DNA of 6,153 nt from Chloroflexota bacterium (GTDB taxonomy: Bacteria; Chloroflexota; UBA11872; VXNJ01), in NCBI GenBank assembly GCA_026708165.1, contig JAPOVO010000133.1:1-6153 (forward strand), in the 5' to 3' direction. The translations under genes were made by a program, and so were the position numbers. Below the pieces are notes generated by a model. The model saw nothing but the letters and a program-made list of their open reading frames with translations, was not told the origin of the DNA and ran no database searches. Shown here one piece after another: positions 1-6,148 of this stretch. Each line of letters begins with the position of its first letter. Position 1 is the first letter of the stretch.

Positions 1-850
1 GGGGCCCGGGTAGAGGTGGCCAGGGCCGCCGGGAGAATCGACGAACGTGGGCATTGAACTCCTCGGGTCGCTCCAGATGAGGCATGTGCCCGCAACGGTC
101 CATCACAACCAGGTCGGCTCCAGGTATTCGTTCCGCGGCGACTTTCGCCAGCTTAACCGGAAAAACGCCGTCGTGCCGTCCCCAGACTACTAGCACGGGA
201 ATCGAGAGATCCCGGAGCTCGTCGGCCAGCACGGTGGGTGGGCGCATCCCTCGAATGCAGCTTACCCCCCAGCGAAGCGACTTGAAGAAGAAGCGCCTGT
301 GCTCCCGATCCCGAGCCAACTCCTCGGTTTCCGCTGTCAGATCGTCCGAGAGCCAGTCGTCGGCATAACTGAGCCGCAGCAGCTGGCGGCGAATGCCTTC
401 GGCATCCGACGGCACGACCAGCTCGCCCACGATCGGTATGCTGGCGACGCGGAACGCGTACCCCACGCTCCTGCCGAGTCCCACGGGATCCACGAGAACG
501 AGCGCGCGAACCTCCTCGCGATGGTCGAGCGCGGTGGCTAGCGCTATTGCGCCTCCCATCGAACTCGCCACAAGACTCGCCGGCGACGCCCCTACGGCGT
601 CGATGAATCCGGTAAGCCATCCAACGAATACCGCTCGCGAAACTTCGCGCGGTACGTCGCTTCGTCCGCTGCCGCACAGATCCGGGACAATGACGCGATA
701 GGAGTCCGAAAGCGCAGGTATAGACGCCCGCCAGAAACCGGCGTGCGCACCGATGCCGTGAAGCAATATAACCGGCGGACCTTCGCCGATCTCCCAGTAC
801 CGCGTCCGAAGTCCGTCAGCCGTCACCCACCGATCCTGATACCGGTCCAT
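1..850 (-). CDS. alpha/beta hydrolase, C-terminus cut by window edge
   Basis: The minus-strand frame from ATG at 850 stays open for 283 codons to the left edge, so the stop lies outside the window. It reads as a classic alpha/beta hydrolase of the MhpC/BphD/epoxide-hydrolase-like type. The oxyanion-hole HG is at residues 31-32 (ILLHGIGAH), and PDLCGSGRSD follows at 56-65. The nucleophile elbow ASSMGG (95-100) has Ser97, with Ala in place of the usual first Gly. The acid is Asp227 in WGRHDGVFP, and the base is His255 in CGHMPHLERP. All three catalytic residues are present and in order, so the enzyme should be active on an ester, C-C or similar bond; the substrate cannot be told. There is no signal peptide, so it is probably cytoplasmic. 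At 283 residues it is already near full family length, so little is missing. It starts 5 nt after the stop of the upstream oxidoreductase-like gene. No strong ribosome binding site is visible, which suggests translational coupling. Confidence 0.9.
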   Translation of the reverse strand, partial: MDRYQDRWVTADGLRTRYWEIGEGPPVILLHGIGAHAGFWRASIPALSDSYRVIVPDLCGSGRSDVPREVSRAVFVGWLTGFIDAVGASPASLVASSMGGAIALATALDHREEVRALVLVDPVGLGRSVGYAFRVASIPIVGELVVPSDAEGIRRQLLRLSYADDWLSDDLTAETEELARDREHRRFFFKSLRWGVSCIRGMRPPTVLADELRDLSIPVLVVWGRHDGVFPVKLAKVAAERIPGADLVVMDRCGHMPHLERPEEFNAHVRRFSRRPWPPLPGP

Positions 851-855
851 TGAGC

Positions 856-1896
856 CTAGACCGAAGAGACTGACGCCGACCGGCCCGTGCGTGCCGACTC
901 TTCAACAGCTTCTACGAACTGCATATATTTCAACCCTTCCTCCCAGGACGGGTTGCCGCTGCGGCCCTCTCTGATCGCCTGGATGAACTCCTCTTCGACC
1001 CGCCAGCCACCCTCATCGGCAGGCGCGATCTGGACCTCTTCCTCGACCCAGTCAGGAGCCGACGCCGCCAGCAGGACGTCTTCATCTGCAAGGTATCGAA
1101 GCGATCCGCTCAGCCCGTATCCCTCGATGACGTTTCCGGACGGAGCGCCGACGACGCCGCTGAATGCATAGGACAGAGTCGCGCCGCTTTCCATTCGACC
1201 GGCGATGAAGACCGAGTCAGGCCGGCTCACGGCCCCGGAACCCGAACCGTCGGTGAGTGGCCGCTCGGGCGTGAAAATCGCGTCAACTGCGGATACTTCG
1301 GCTGCGTACCCGAACCACCTGCCGACGATCTCGGCGAAGATGCCCAAGGTAAGGGTGTGGAAGCCGGAATACTCGGAGATCTGACGCCAGTGGAGCGGGG
1401 TCGCCGCTTCCATGTAGCTGGGCTGAAAGTGCCGGACGACTACATGCACGGGATCGCCGAGAAAGCCATCGGCGACCATACGCATTACGGTCGGCTCGAC
1501 CCTCATGCCATGGGGCGGCGGGCAGACCATCGTGGTAAGGCCGGTTTCAGCAGCCGCCGCGACCATCCTTCGGGCATCGGCGGCGTCCATGGCCAAGCGC
1601 GCCTGGCTGAACACGTGCTTGCCAGCTTCAAGTGCAGCGATCCCATACTCGCTGTGCTTGTAGGGCCATGTACCGATAACGACGGCGTCGACGTTCGGGT
1701 GGTCTATTACCCCCCGCCAGTTGTCGCAGACGTCCGCGATGCCAAAGTCGGCGGCGACGCGCGACGCCGACTCCCGGCTCCTGTTCGCCACTGCGGCAAA
1801 CTCGACTCCGGGGATCTTCTCGAAACCGGGCAGGTGGCGCGTCCGGACAATGTCACCCGCGCCTATGAATCCCAGGCCAATTCGTTCATCCGCCAT
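856..1896 (-). CDS. Gfo/Idh/MocA-family protein with altered active site
   Basis: This 346-residue protein has the length and layout of the Gfo/Idh/MocA NAD(P)-dependent oxidoreductases. The N-terminal Rossmann fold carries GFIGAGDIV (9-17), then VEFAAVANRS (31-40) and VDAVVIGTWP (69-78). A C-terminal alpha/beta dimerisation/substrate domain follows from about residue 125. Family members usually oxidise or reduce sugars, inositols or related polyols in the cytoplasm. Oddly, the EKP motif that supplies the catalytic Lys is replaced: where GKHVxxEKPLA is expected, the protein has GKHVFSQARLA (92-102). The second motif, usually GGxLxDxGxH, reads GFHTLTLGIF (178-187), so the Asp and His are Thr183 and Phe187. 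It may be a subfamily with different chemistry, or a non-catalytic binding protein. The start is ATG at 1896, with a GGGGGA ribosome binding site at 1904-1909, 7 nt upstream. It sits between a glycosidase lipoprotein and an alpha/beta hydrolase, probably in one operon. Family assignment is firm; activity is uncertain. Confidence 0.9.
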   Translation of the reverse strand: MADERIGLGFIGAGDIVRTRHLPGFEKIPGVEFAAVANRSRESASRVAADFGIADVCDNWRGVIDHPNVDAVVIGTWPYKHSEYGIAALEAGKHVFSQARLAMDAADARRMVAAAAETGLTTMVCPPPHGMRVEPTVMRMVADGFLGDPVHVVVRHFQPSYMEAATPLHWRQISEYSGFHTLTLGIFAEIVGRWFGYAAEVSAVDAIFTPERPLTDGSGSGAVSRPDSVFIAGRMESGATLSYAFSGVVGAPSGNVIEGYGLSGSLRYLADEDVLLAASAPDWVEEEVQIAPADEGGWRVEEEFIQAIREGRSGNPSWEEGLKYMQFVEAVEESARTGRSASVSSV

Positions 1897-1958
1897 GCTC
1901 TAGTCCCCCAAAAGCGCTACGAGACCGGATATTTGGAGACTATACGGGGTTTGGGTGC

Positions 1959-3356
1959 CTAACGCCCCTTGTCCATCGTCTTCAATGCTTCGTAGGCGGG
2001 TCTTGGGCTACCGTCGCTTTTTATGATGCCGAAGGGATATTTCTCGTCTTCGGGCCCCACGACCATCTGGAAATTCAGATTCCAGACGAACATATGCGTC
2101 ACGTAGGGAAAGTCGGCTCTGATCACATCGAACGCCCTGACCAGGAAATCCGCCTGGTCTTGCTCGGAGTTGTCCTTGCCGAAGCCGTAGTTCGGATCTT
2201 GGTTTTCAGTGCTCCAGCCAAACTCGGTGAACCAGATGGGCTTGTGGCCGTCGCCAAACTCCTCCATGACCTGGCGGTGCTCGATGAACCGCAGAAAGTA
2301 GAAGCTGTGATGGCCGTTCCAGCCGTTCCCTCGGTCGGACCCCATCGGCTGGTCGGGCGCGTTGTTGAACCCCCCGGGATGCATTCCCCAGGCGTCGAAA
2401 TAATCCCTTACCACGCCGCCGTTGTACTCGTACATCTGTCTCAGGAATCGCAGATCGTCGATGGCCTGGATCTTCTGATCTGGAACATCCACATCTCCGG
2501 CGGGCGTGAGCGCGCCGCCTATGATGACCGCGTCGGGATCGCCCGCCTTGATTCCACGGTATCCCGCGCCCAGCAACTCGACGAACTCACCGGCGTTCAG
2601 GCGGCCGTATCCCCATTCGCGGGAGAGGTTCGCCTCGTTCCAGACTTCATACGCGTGAACATGTCCCCGATATCTGCTGGACAGCGCCTGCATGAAGTCG
2701 GTCAGATCCGCCAGATTCTCCGGAGGCCCGTGGTCACGGCCGTTAAGCGCCCAGGTAGGCGCTCTAACGACGCTAATCAGGAACTTCAGGCCGGCGTCAC
2801 TAACGGCGGTCACGACCTTGTCCAGTTCACGCCAGTCATAACCCCCTTTTCGCTCGGGCTCGGTGTAGAACCAGACGACCTGCTGCTTGAGCCAATCGAA
2901 GCCGGCCTCCTTGGTCAGGCGCGTGAGAAGCGACCGGTCCTGGTTATAGAGGTGGGCCTGGAAGCCGTAGGCTTGTAGCGGTCTCAGGCCACCGGCAACC
3001 GGCTCTTCGGCCTCTTTCGTAACTGCGGCCTCAGGAGTAGGCGTCGGTTCCGCATCCGCCTCAGCCTCGGCTGTCGGTGAGGCCTCAGCGGTGGGCGCGG
3101 CTTCCGTCGTGGGACTCGGCGGAGGTGGCGCCGTGGTTGCCGCCTTGGCAGCGGGCGAAGTTGGAGCCGGTGGAGGCTCCGCGGTAGGCACGGCCACGGT
3201 TGGCACAGCCACTTGCCGTTGCTTAGGCGCGGACGGGGCTTGCGGGGACGGCGGTTCATCACCGTTGCATCCGGCGATTGCCAAAACAGCGGCATATCCC
3301 GCCATCCCACTCAAAAGGCGTCGTCGAGTCAGTAAGTTACGCGGTGGCGATTTAAT
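1959..3356 (-). CDS. Tat-type lipoprotein, clan GH-A glycoside hydrolase
   Basis: This is a secreted, lipid-anchored glycoside hydrolase, 465 residues if translation starts at ATT (3356). Residues 8-30 then form a Tat lipoprotein signal: LLTRRR, a hydrophobic stretch, and the lipobox AIAGC with Cys30. A linker of mostly Pro, Thr, Ala and Glu spans about 35-119. The catalytic (beta/alpha)8-type domain runs from about 128 to the end. The acid/base Glu241 lies in YEVWNEAN and the likely nucleophile Glu378 in IWFTEFGW, the pattern of clan GH-A retaining enzymes (GH39- or GH5-like). PRPAYEALK near the end is typical of such proteins. The substrate is unknown. Conventional starts are TTG at 3314 (451 residues) or ATG at 3305. 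Both remove the arginines from the signal and have no ribosome binding site. The open frame extends up to a TGA at about 3417 and contains no ATG, GTG or TTG upstream of 3314. The gene heads a likely operon with the two genes downstream. Confidence 0.88.
   Translation of the reverse strand: MKSPPRNLLTRRRLLSGMAGYAAVLAIAGCNGDEPPSPQAPSAPKQRQVAVPTVAVPTAEPPPAPTSPAAKAATTAPPPPSPTTEAAPTAEASPTAEAEADAEPTPTPEAAVTKEAEEPVAGGLRPLQAYGFQAHLYNQDRSLLTRLTKEAGFDWLKQQVVWFYTEPERKGGYDWRELDKVVTAVSDAGLKFLISVVRAPTWALNGRDHGPPENLADLTDFMQALSSRYRGHVHAYEVWNEANLSREWGYGRLNAGEFVELLGAGYRGIKAGDPDAVIIGGALTPAGDVDVPDQKIQAIDDLRFLRQMYEYNGGVVRDYFDAWGMHPGGFNNAPDQPMGSDRGNGWNGHHSFYFLRFIEHRQVMEEFGDGHKPIWFTEFGWSTENQDPNYGFGKDNSEQDQADFLVRAFDVIRADFPYVTHMFVWNLNFQMVVGPEDEKYPFGIIKSDGSPRPAYEALKTMDKGR
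3000..3254 (-). repeat. low-complexity Pro/Thr/Ala/Glu linker coding region
   Basis: This part of the glycosidase lipoprotein gene encodes about 85 residues made almost wholly of Pro, Thr, Ala and Glu. Imperfect short repeats occur, such as AAPTAEASPTAEAEAD and PTPTPEA. It follows the lipidated Cys directly and precedes the catalytic domain, so it is likely a flexible stalk holding the enzyme away from the membrane. The DNA is correspondingly repetitive and GC-rich, which favours length variation between strains. Confidence 0.75.
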
Positions 3357-3360
3357 CGAG

Positions 3361-3369
3361 TCCTTTCTT
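3361..3369 (-). promoter_or_regulatory. ribosome binding site pointing to the ATT start at 3356
   Basis: On the minus strand this reads AAGAAAGGA, a good Shine-Dalgarno match, and it ends 4 nt before ATT at 3356-3354. It lies about 46 nt from the TTG at 3314 and about 28 nt from an in-frame CTG at 3332, too far to serve either. It is the only convincing ribosome binding site for the lipoprotein gene. It therefore decides in favour of the upstream start that also restores the Tat signal. Confidence 0.55.
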
Positions 3370-3469
3370 GCCGGAACAACCGTCGCAAACTCGCGGACGC
3401 GGCCGCTATTTCGAACTCACGATCCGGGAACGTCTCAATAGCAAATTTACGGTTAAAGCGGTTCTAAAG

Positions 3470-3500
3470 CCAGAGGGCCTTCCAAAGGATCGAACTCTGG
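3470..3500. repeat. nested inverted repeat in the divergent region
   Basis: CCAGAG (3470-3475) pairs with CTCTGG (3495-3500). Inside it, CCTT (3478-3481) pairs with AAGG (3485-3488). Short stems make chance plausible. If real, it could be an operator or a fold in a 5' leader. Confidence 0.3.
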
Positions 3501-3531
3501 GGATAATGACCACCGCGAAGGGGTGGAAGTG

Positions 3532-3550
3532 CTACCATCATAGATGGTGG
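3532..3550. repeat. inverted repeat, candidate operator
   Basis: ACCATC (3534-3539) and GATGGT (3543-3548) are perfect 6-bp half-sites separated by 3 nt. The symmetry extends outward by one T-G wobble and one C-G pair to 3532-3550. It lies about 90 nt upstream of the SPFH start, in the divergent region, where a dimeric regulator could bind. No regulator gene is in the window. Confidence 0.35.
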
Positions 3551-3640
3551 AGTAAATCGGAAACTCGGCCACACTATTAGCGGCCACGCGAGCAACACGG
3601 CGATGAGAGTCGAGCCGCGAGCAGCCTAGGAGGAAACAGG

Positions 3641-4510
3641 ATGGCGCAATCGCGAATGGGGTCTACCGCACTCGGCATCACGGTGCTGGGAATAGCCGTT
3701 GTGCTTCTCCTGGCACTCTTCAGTATCCGGATCGTCGGCGTCGGTGAGGTAGGCGTTATCCACACTTTCGGTGTGGTGGATACCAATCCGAGACAACCGG
3801 GGCTCACTTTCAAGGCTCCGTGGGCGGCTTTGGAGACAATGAGCGTACGGACCCAGCAGTTCACCATGGGATCGGTCGCCGAGGAGCAATCGCTGGTGGC
3901 CGGGGACACCGTCCGGACGCTCACTTCGGAAGGACTGACCGTCGGACTCGACCTCACGGTGTGGTTCGCGTTGCAGCCCGATAGAGCCCCGATCGTTTTC
4001 AGCACCATCGGTCCCGATTACCGGGGGATCATCATACGTCCGGCTATCCGAAACGCTATCCGGGACGTTGTCGCTCAGTACACGGCCGAGGCTCTCTATA
4101 CCGAGGGGCGTGAAAACGTCGGTGTTCAGATCCAGGATCAGTTGATCTCAGACCTCAATCCTCGAGGCGTCACAATCGAGCGCGTGCTTTTGAGAGACGT
4201 GGCGCTTCCCCCGCTCATTCAGCAGGCAATCGAAACGAAGATTGCCGCGGAGCAGGCTATTCAGGAACGCCGATTCCGGGTTGAAGAGGCTACGGAGGAG
4301 GCGAATCGCAGAGTCGAGGAGGCCACGGGAATAAGGGACGCGCAGGAGTTGATCAACTCGACTCTGACTCCGGAGTACCTGCAGTTCCTGTACATCGAGA
4401 GTCTGCGGGAGCAAAAAGCCGGCAACGTGATCTACGTGCCTGTGAATCCGGGTACTGGATTGCCGGGATGCGTAAACGCGGGGCAAAAAGGGGGAGCGGC
4501 GAGCCCCTAG
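3641..4510 (+). CDS. SPFH/prohibitin-family membrane protein
   Basis: This 289-residue protein belongs to the band-7/SPFH (prohibitin, stomatin) group. One N-terminal transmembrane segment (about 11-29) is followed by the SPFH domain (about 30-210), starting IVGVGEVGVIHTFGVV. A charged helical region, about 195-235, with IAAEQAIQERRFRVEEATEE and a second VEEAT, should form a coiled coil for oligomerisation. The C-terminal LTPEYLQFLYIESLRE and NVIYVPVNPGTGLP (about 242-275) are typical of bacterial prohibitin-like proteins. Such proteins assemble into large membrane rings or microdomains and are linked to protease control and membrane organisation. The exact role here is unknown, and no NfeD or FtsH partner is adjacent. 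The ATG has an ideal ribosome binding site, AGGAGG at 3628-3633, 7 nt upstream. It is transcribed away from the lipoprotein operon. Confidence 0.93.
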   Translation: MAQSRMGSTALGITVLGIAVVLLLALFSIRIVGVGEVGVIHTFGVVDTNPRQPGLTFKAPWAALETMSVRTQQFTMGSVAEEQSLVAGDTVRTLTSEGLTVGLDLTVWFALQPDRAPIVFSTIGPDYRGIIIRPAIRNAIRDVVAQYTAEALYTEGRENVGVQIQDQLISDLNPRGVTIERVLLRDVALPPLIQQAIETKIAAEQAIQERRFRVEEATEEANRRVEEATGIRDAQELINSTLTPEYLQFLYIESLREQKAGNVIYVPVNPGTGLPGCVNAGQKGGAASP

Positions 4511-4560
4511 CCGTAGGGAATAGCGAGAGGCAGGCGGGAAACCTCCGGCCTGTTCGAACG

Positions 4561-4593
4561 GCGGGTTATGCGTACACTGGGCGCATAGCCCGC
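4561..4593 (+). terminator. strong 12-bp hairpin after the SPFH gene, possible terminator
   Basis: Left arm 4561-4572 (GCGGGTTATGCG) pairs with right arm 4582-4593 (CGCATAGCCCGC) over 12 bp with one G-U pair and a 9-nt loop. It begins 50 nt after the SPFH stop and lies about 60 nt before the tRNA. No U-tract follows, so it is not a textbook intrinsic terminator. It may instead stabilise the mRNA 3' end. The loop holds TACACT (4573-4578), which could be a -10 hexamer for the tRNA, but no -35 is clear. Confidence 0.4.
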
Positions 4594-4652
4594 GGTCGCT
4601 TGGTCAGCCGGCGCAGACGGGTGCTACAGCACTGGCCCGACGGGGTCATACC

Positions 4653-4728
4653 GGGCGATTAGCTCAGCCGGGAGAGCGCTACGTTTACACCGTAGAGGTC
4701 GCAGGTTCGAGCCCTGCATCGCCCACCA
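4653..4728 (+). tRNA. tRNA-Val (anticodon UAC), CCA encoded
   Basis: The full cloverleaf can be drawn. The acceptor stem GGGCGAT (4653-4659) pairs perfectly with ATCGCCC (4718-4724). The D stem is GCTC/GAGC (4662-4665, 4674-4677). The anticodon stem CTACG/CGTAG encloses the loop TTTACAC (4684-4690), with anticodon TAC at 4686-4688, which reads valine GUA and probably GUG codons. The T arm GCAGG/CCTGC has loop TTCGAGC. Discriminator A4725 is followed by an encoded CCA at 4726-4728. It closely resembles bacterial tRNA-Val(UAC). No other tRNA is beside it. Confidence 0.97.
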
Positions 4729-4731
4729 TCA

Positions 4732-4749
4732 CCGGCCCGTTAGGACCGG
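4732..4749 (+). terminator. small hairpin after tRNA-Val, candidate terminator
   Basis: CCGGCCC (4732-4738) and GGACCGG (4743-4749) form a 7-bp stem with one C-A mismatch and a GTTA loop, starting 3 nt after the tRNA CCA. A loosely T-rich stretch follows (TCTTGTTGCTT, about 4754-4764). The position fits a tRNA terminator, but the T-tract is poor. Confidence 0.4.
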
Positions 4750-4806
4750 ACCGCTCTTGTTGCTTGCTGATTTGGCCCGGCAATTCAAAGGAATCCTGAC
4801 GAGCCT

Positions 4807-4841
4807 ACTTGAATGGCGCGGGGGCACCCGACCTATCAAGT
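4807..4841 (+). repeat. nested stem-loop upstream of the phosphotransferase
   Basis: ACTTGA (4807-4812) pairs with TCAAGT (4836-4841), and inside it CGGG (4819-4822) pairs with CCCG (4827-4830). A further CTAGG/CCTAG pair (4854-4858, 4871-4875) follows. Together they give the 189-nt tRNA-to-phosphotransferase gap some fold-back potential. I do not recognise a known riboswitch. Chance occurrence is possible. Confidence 0.25.
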
Positions 4842-4917
4842 CACGATGATGGACTAGGCTTGGATTGACTCCTAGCAACATTAGACCGGCGGCTGAAACA
4901 AACACGGGATAGGGCGC

Positions 4918-6099
4918 GTGGCGAGCAGTCCGGCAATACCCGAAAACAGAAACGCGATAACCGCTGAATGGCTATGGCAGGCGTTGACAGCGGGCGGCGC
5001 GTCCGGTCTTCCGACGATAGAGAATGTCGTTGTCGAAGACATCGGCGCCGGAGTCGGCATCTTGGCGGAGATCCTGCGCTGCCACCTGACCTATCGCGAC
5101 GAAGCCCGCGCCGCCCCTGAGACCGTCATAGTGAAGCTGCCCAGCACGCACCGCAAGACTCTGCGCATGGGCAAATGGCAGCGGCTCTACAAGCGGGAAT
5201 ATGCCTATTACCGCCACCTGTCGCGGCAAAGCCCGCTCCGATCACCGAGGCTGCTCTACGGTGATTTTGAAGCGAGCAGTCACCGCTTCGTCCTAGTGCT
5301 CGAAGACCTTCGCGGCATGGACGTGTTCGACGAGATAGAAGGCGCCGGCGCGGAGAACGCAAAACGCGCCATCCGCGCGGTTGCCAAATTGCACGGACAC
5401 TATTGGAACAAGGTAGACCGGCCGCCGCTATCCGGTCTGCACGACATTTTTGCCGCGAAGTACCGTCCATTACTGCAGGTCGTGTATCTGGCAAGCCTCG
5501 TTCCGACGTTAAATCGGTTCGGCGACGCTTTCTCGGTCGACATGCGCCGTCTGGCCGAAGCTTACGGGCCGCGGGTCGCCGACCACATCGGCGAGGCCGC
5601 GGCCGGAACCAAGACCTTCGTACACGGCGACTTTCGGCTGGATAACATGTTCTTCGGCCCCGGCCCTGGCGAAGACCTGACCCTGGTCGACTGGCAGATC
5701 AGCGGGCTTGCCTGCGGCTTGTGGGACGTAGCCTTCCTTCTTGGCAGCAGCGTTTCGATCGAAGTCCGCCGCCAGATCGAGCGTGAATCGCTGGAGGAGT
5801 ACCACGACATCCTTTGCAGTATGGGAGTCAGCGACTTCACCTTCGAAGAATGCTGGCGCCTATATCGAGAATATGTGCTGGGCCGACTTGTGGTCGCGGT
5901 CTTCCTGTGCGGCGGCGTGGACTTGCCATTTGACCGGAGCCGCCGGCTGGCGGAAGTCAGCCTGCGCAGAACGCTGGCGGCCATCGAAGACCTGGACGCT
6001 GCCGAATTCCTGCCCGACCGCCGCCGGTTTTTCAGTCTCGCGAACGCCTTTTCGACCTTCTCGCACGGCGCCTACAAAGCCTACAAGGCGGTGCGCTAG
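4918..6099 (+). CDS. APH/CHK (ecdysteroid-kinase)-like phosphotransferase
   Basis: This 393-residue protein has the protein-kinase-like fold of the aminoglycoside phosphotransferase/choline kinase superfamily, closest in pattern to the CHK/ecdysteroid-kinase-like branch. The glycine-rich region is around EDIGAGVGILAE (40-51). The ATP-anchoring Lys73 lies in TVIVKLPS, with the partner Glu94 probably in YKREYAYYR. The hinge is FVLVLEDLRG (124-133). The catalytic loop FVHGDFRLDNMFF (234-246) carries Asp238 and Asn243. The metal-binding Asp258 lies in LVDWQIS, followed by GLWDVAFLL. All catalytic residues are present, so ATP-dependent phosphorylation of a small hydroxylated molecule is expected; the substrate is unknown. 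Drug resistance should not be assumed. There is no signal peptide. The start is GTG at 4918, with GGGA (4906-4909) 8 nt upstream; the next in-frame ATG is residue 84, inside the kinase lobe. It follows tRNA-Val and has no obvious partner gene. Confidence 0.9.
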   Translation: MASSPAIPENRNAITAEWLWQALTAGGASGLPTIENVVVEDIGAGVGILAEILRCHLTYRDEARAAPETVIVKLPSTHRKTLRMGKWQRLYKREYAYYRHLSRQSPLRSPRLLYGDFEASSHRFVLVLEDLRGMDVFDEIEGAGAENAKRAIRAVAKLHGHYWNKVDRPPLSGLHDIFAAKYRPLLQVVYLASLVPTLNRFGDAFSVDMRRLAEAYGPRVADHIGEAAAGTKTFVHGDFRLDNMFFGPGPGEDLTLVDWQISGLACGLWDVAFLLGSSVSIEVRRQIERESLEEYHDILCSMGVSDFTFEECWRLYREYVLGRLVVAVFLCGGVDLPFDRSRRLAEVSLRRTLAAIEDLDAAEFLPDRRRFFSLANAFSTFSHGAYKAYKAVR

Positions 6100-6105
6100 G
6101 CTCTC

Positions 6106-6148
6106 ACCTGACGCCGGGCGTCGGATCAGCAAGGAGGTTCGATCAGGT
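6106..6148 (+). promoter_or_regulatory. inverted repeats with a strong Shine-Dalgarno-like sequence at the right edge
   Basis: ACCTGA (6106-6111) pairs with TCAGGT (6143-6148). Overlapping its left arm, GACGC (6110-6114) pairs with GCGTC (6118-6122). Between the arms, AAGGAGGT (6131-6138) is a near-perfect anti-16S match. No ATG, GTG or TTG follows at normal spacing inside the window. It may serve a gene starting just beyond 6153, or be coincidental. Confidence 0.3.

Larger units (their letters stand above)
3357..3640. other. divergent intergenic region
   Basis: This 284-nt stretch separates the leftward lipoprotein operon from the rightward SPFH gene, so it must hold promoters for at least one of them. 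It looks less GC-rich than the coding regions. It contains two inverted repeats, listed separately, and the ribosome binding sites of both genes. I could not identify a -35/-10 pair with confidence: GATAAT at 3502-3507 is the best plus-strand -10-like hexamer, but it lacks a good -35. Open frames here have no ribosome binding site and no recognisable protein. Confidence 0.7.

Noticed and set aside
153..677. Arg-rich minus-strand open frame within the alpha/beta hydrolase
   Set aside because: It is an out-of-frame reading of the hydrolase gene, whose own frame carries the full catalytic triad.
1357..1962. Open frame of 201 codons on the plus strand opposite the Gfo/Idh/MocA gene
   Set aside because: It is antisense to a well-supported gene, with no ribosome binding site and no family resemblance.
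2094..2978. Long open frame of 294 codons on the plus strand opposite the glycosidase gene
   Set aside because: It is fully antisense to a gene with clear catalytic motifs, has no recognisable domain, and is the kind of open frame GC-rich codon use produces.
3502..3507. GATAAT as a -10 promoter element
   Set aside because: No acceptable -35 lies 16-18 nt upstream (TTCCAA is the best), and it is far from the SPFH start. Kept only as a remark.
3368..3580. 70-codon plus-strand open frame in the divergent intergenic region
   Set aside because: It has a TTG start, no ribosome binding site and no recognisable protein, and it overlaps the ribosome binding site of the lipoprotein gene.
4468..4662. 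64-codon open frame overlapping the end of the SPFH gene and running into the tRNA
   Set aside because: There is no ribosome binding site; it crosses a strong hairpin and enters tRNA-Val.
4653..4728. tRNA-Val as an attachment site for an integrated element
   Set aside because: No integrase is present and I saw no repeat of the tRNA 3' end downstream within the window.
4918..6099. Aminoglycoside-resistance gene
   Set aside because: The catalytic motifs are shared by the whole kinase-like superfamily, and the pattern fits the CHK/ecdysteroid-kinase-like branch better than resistance enzymes.
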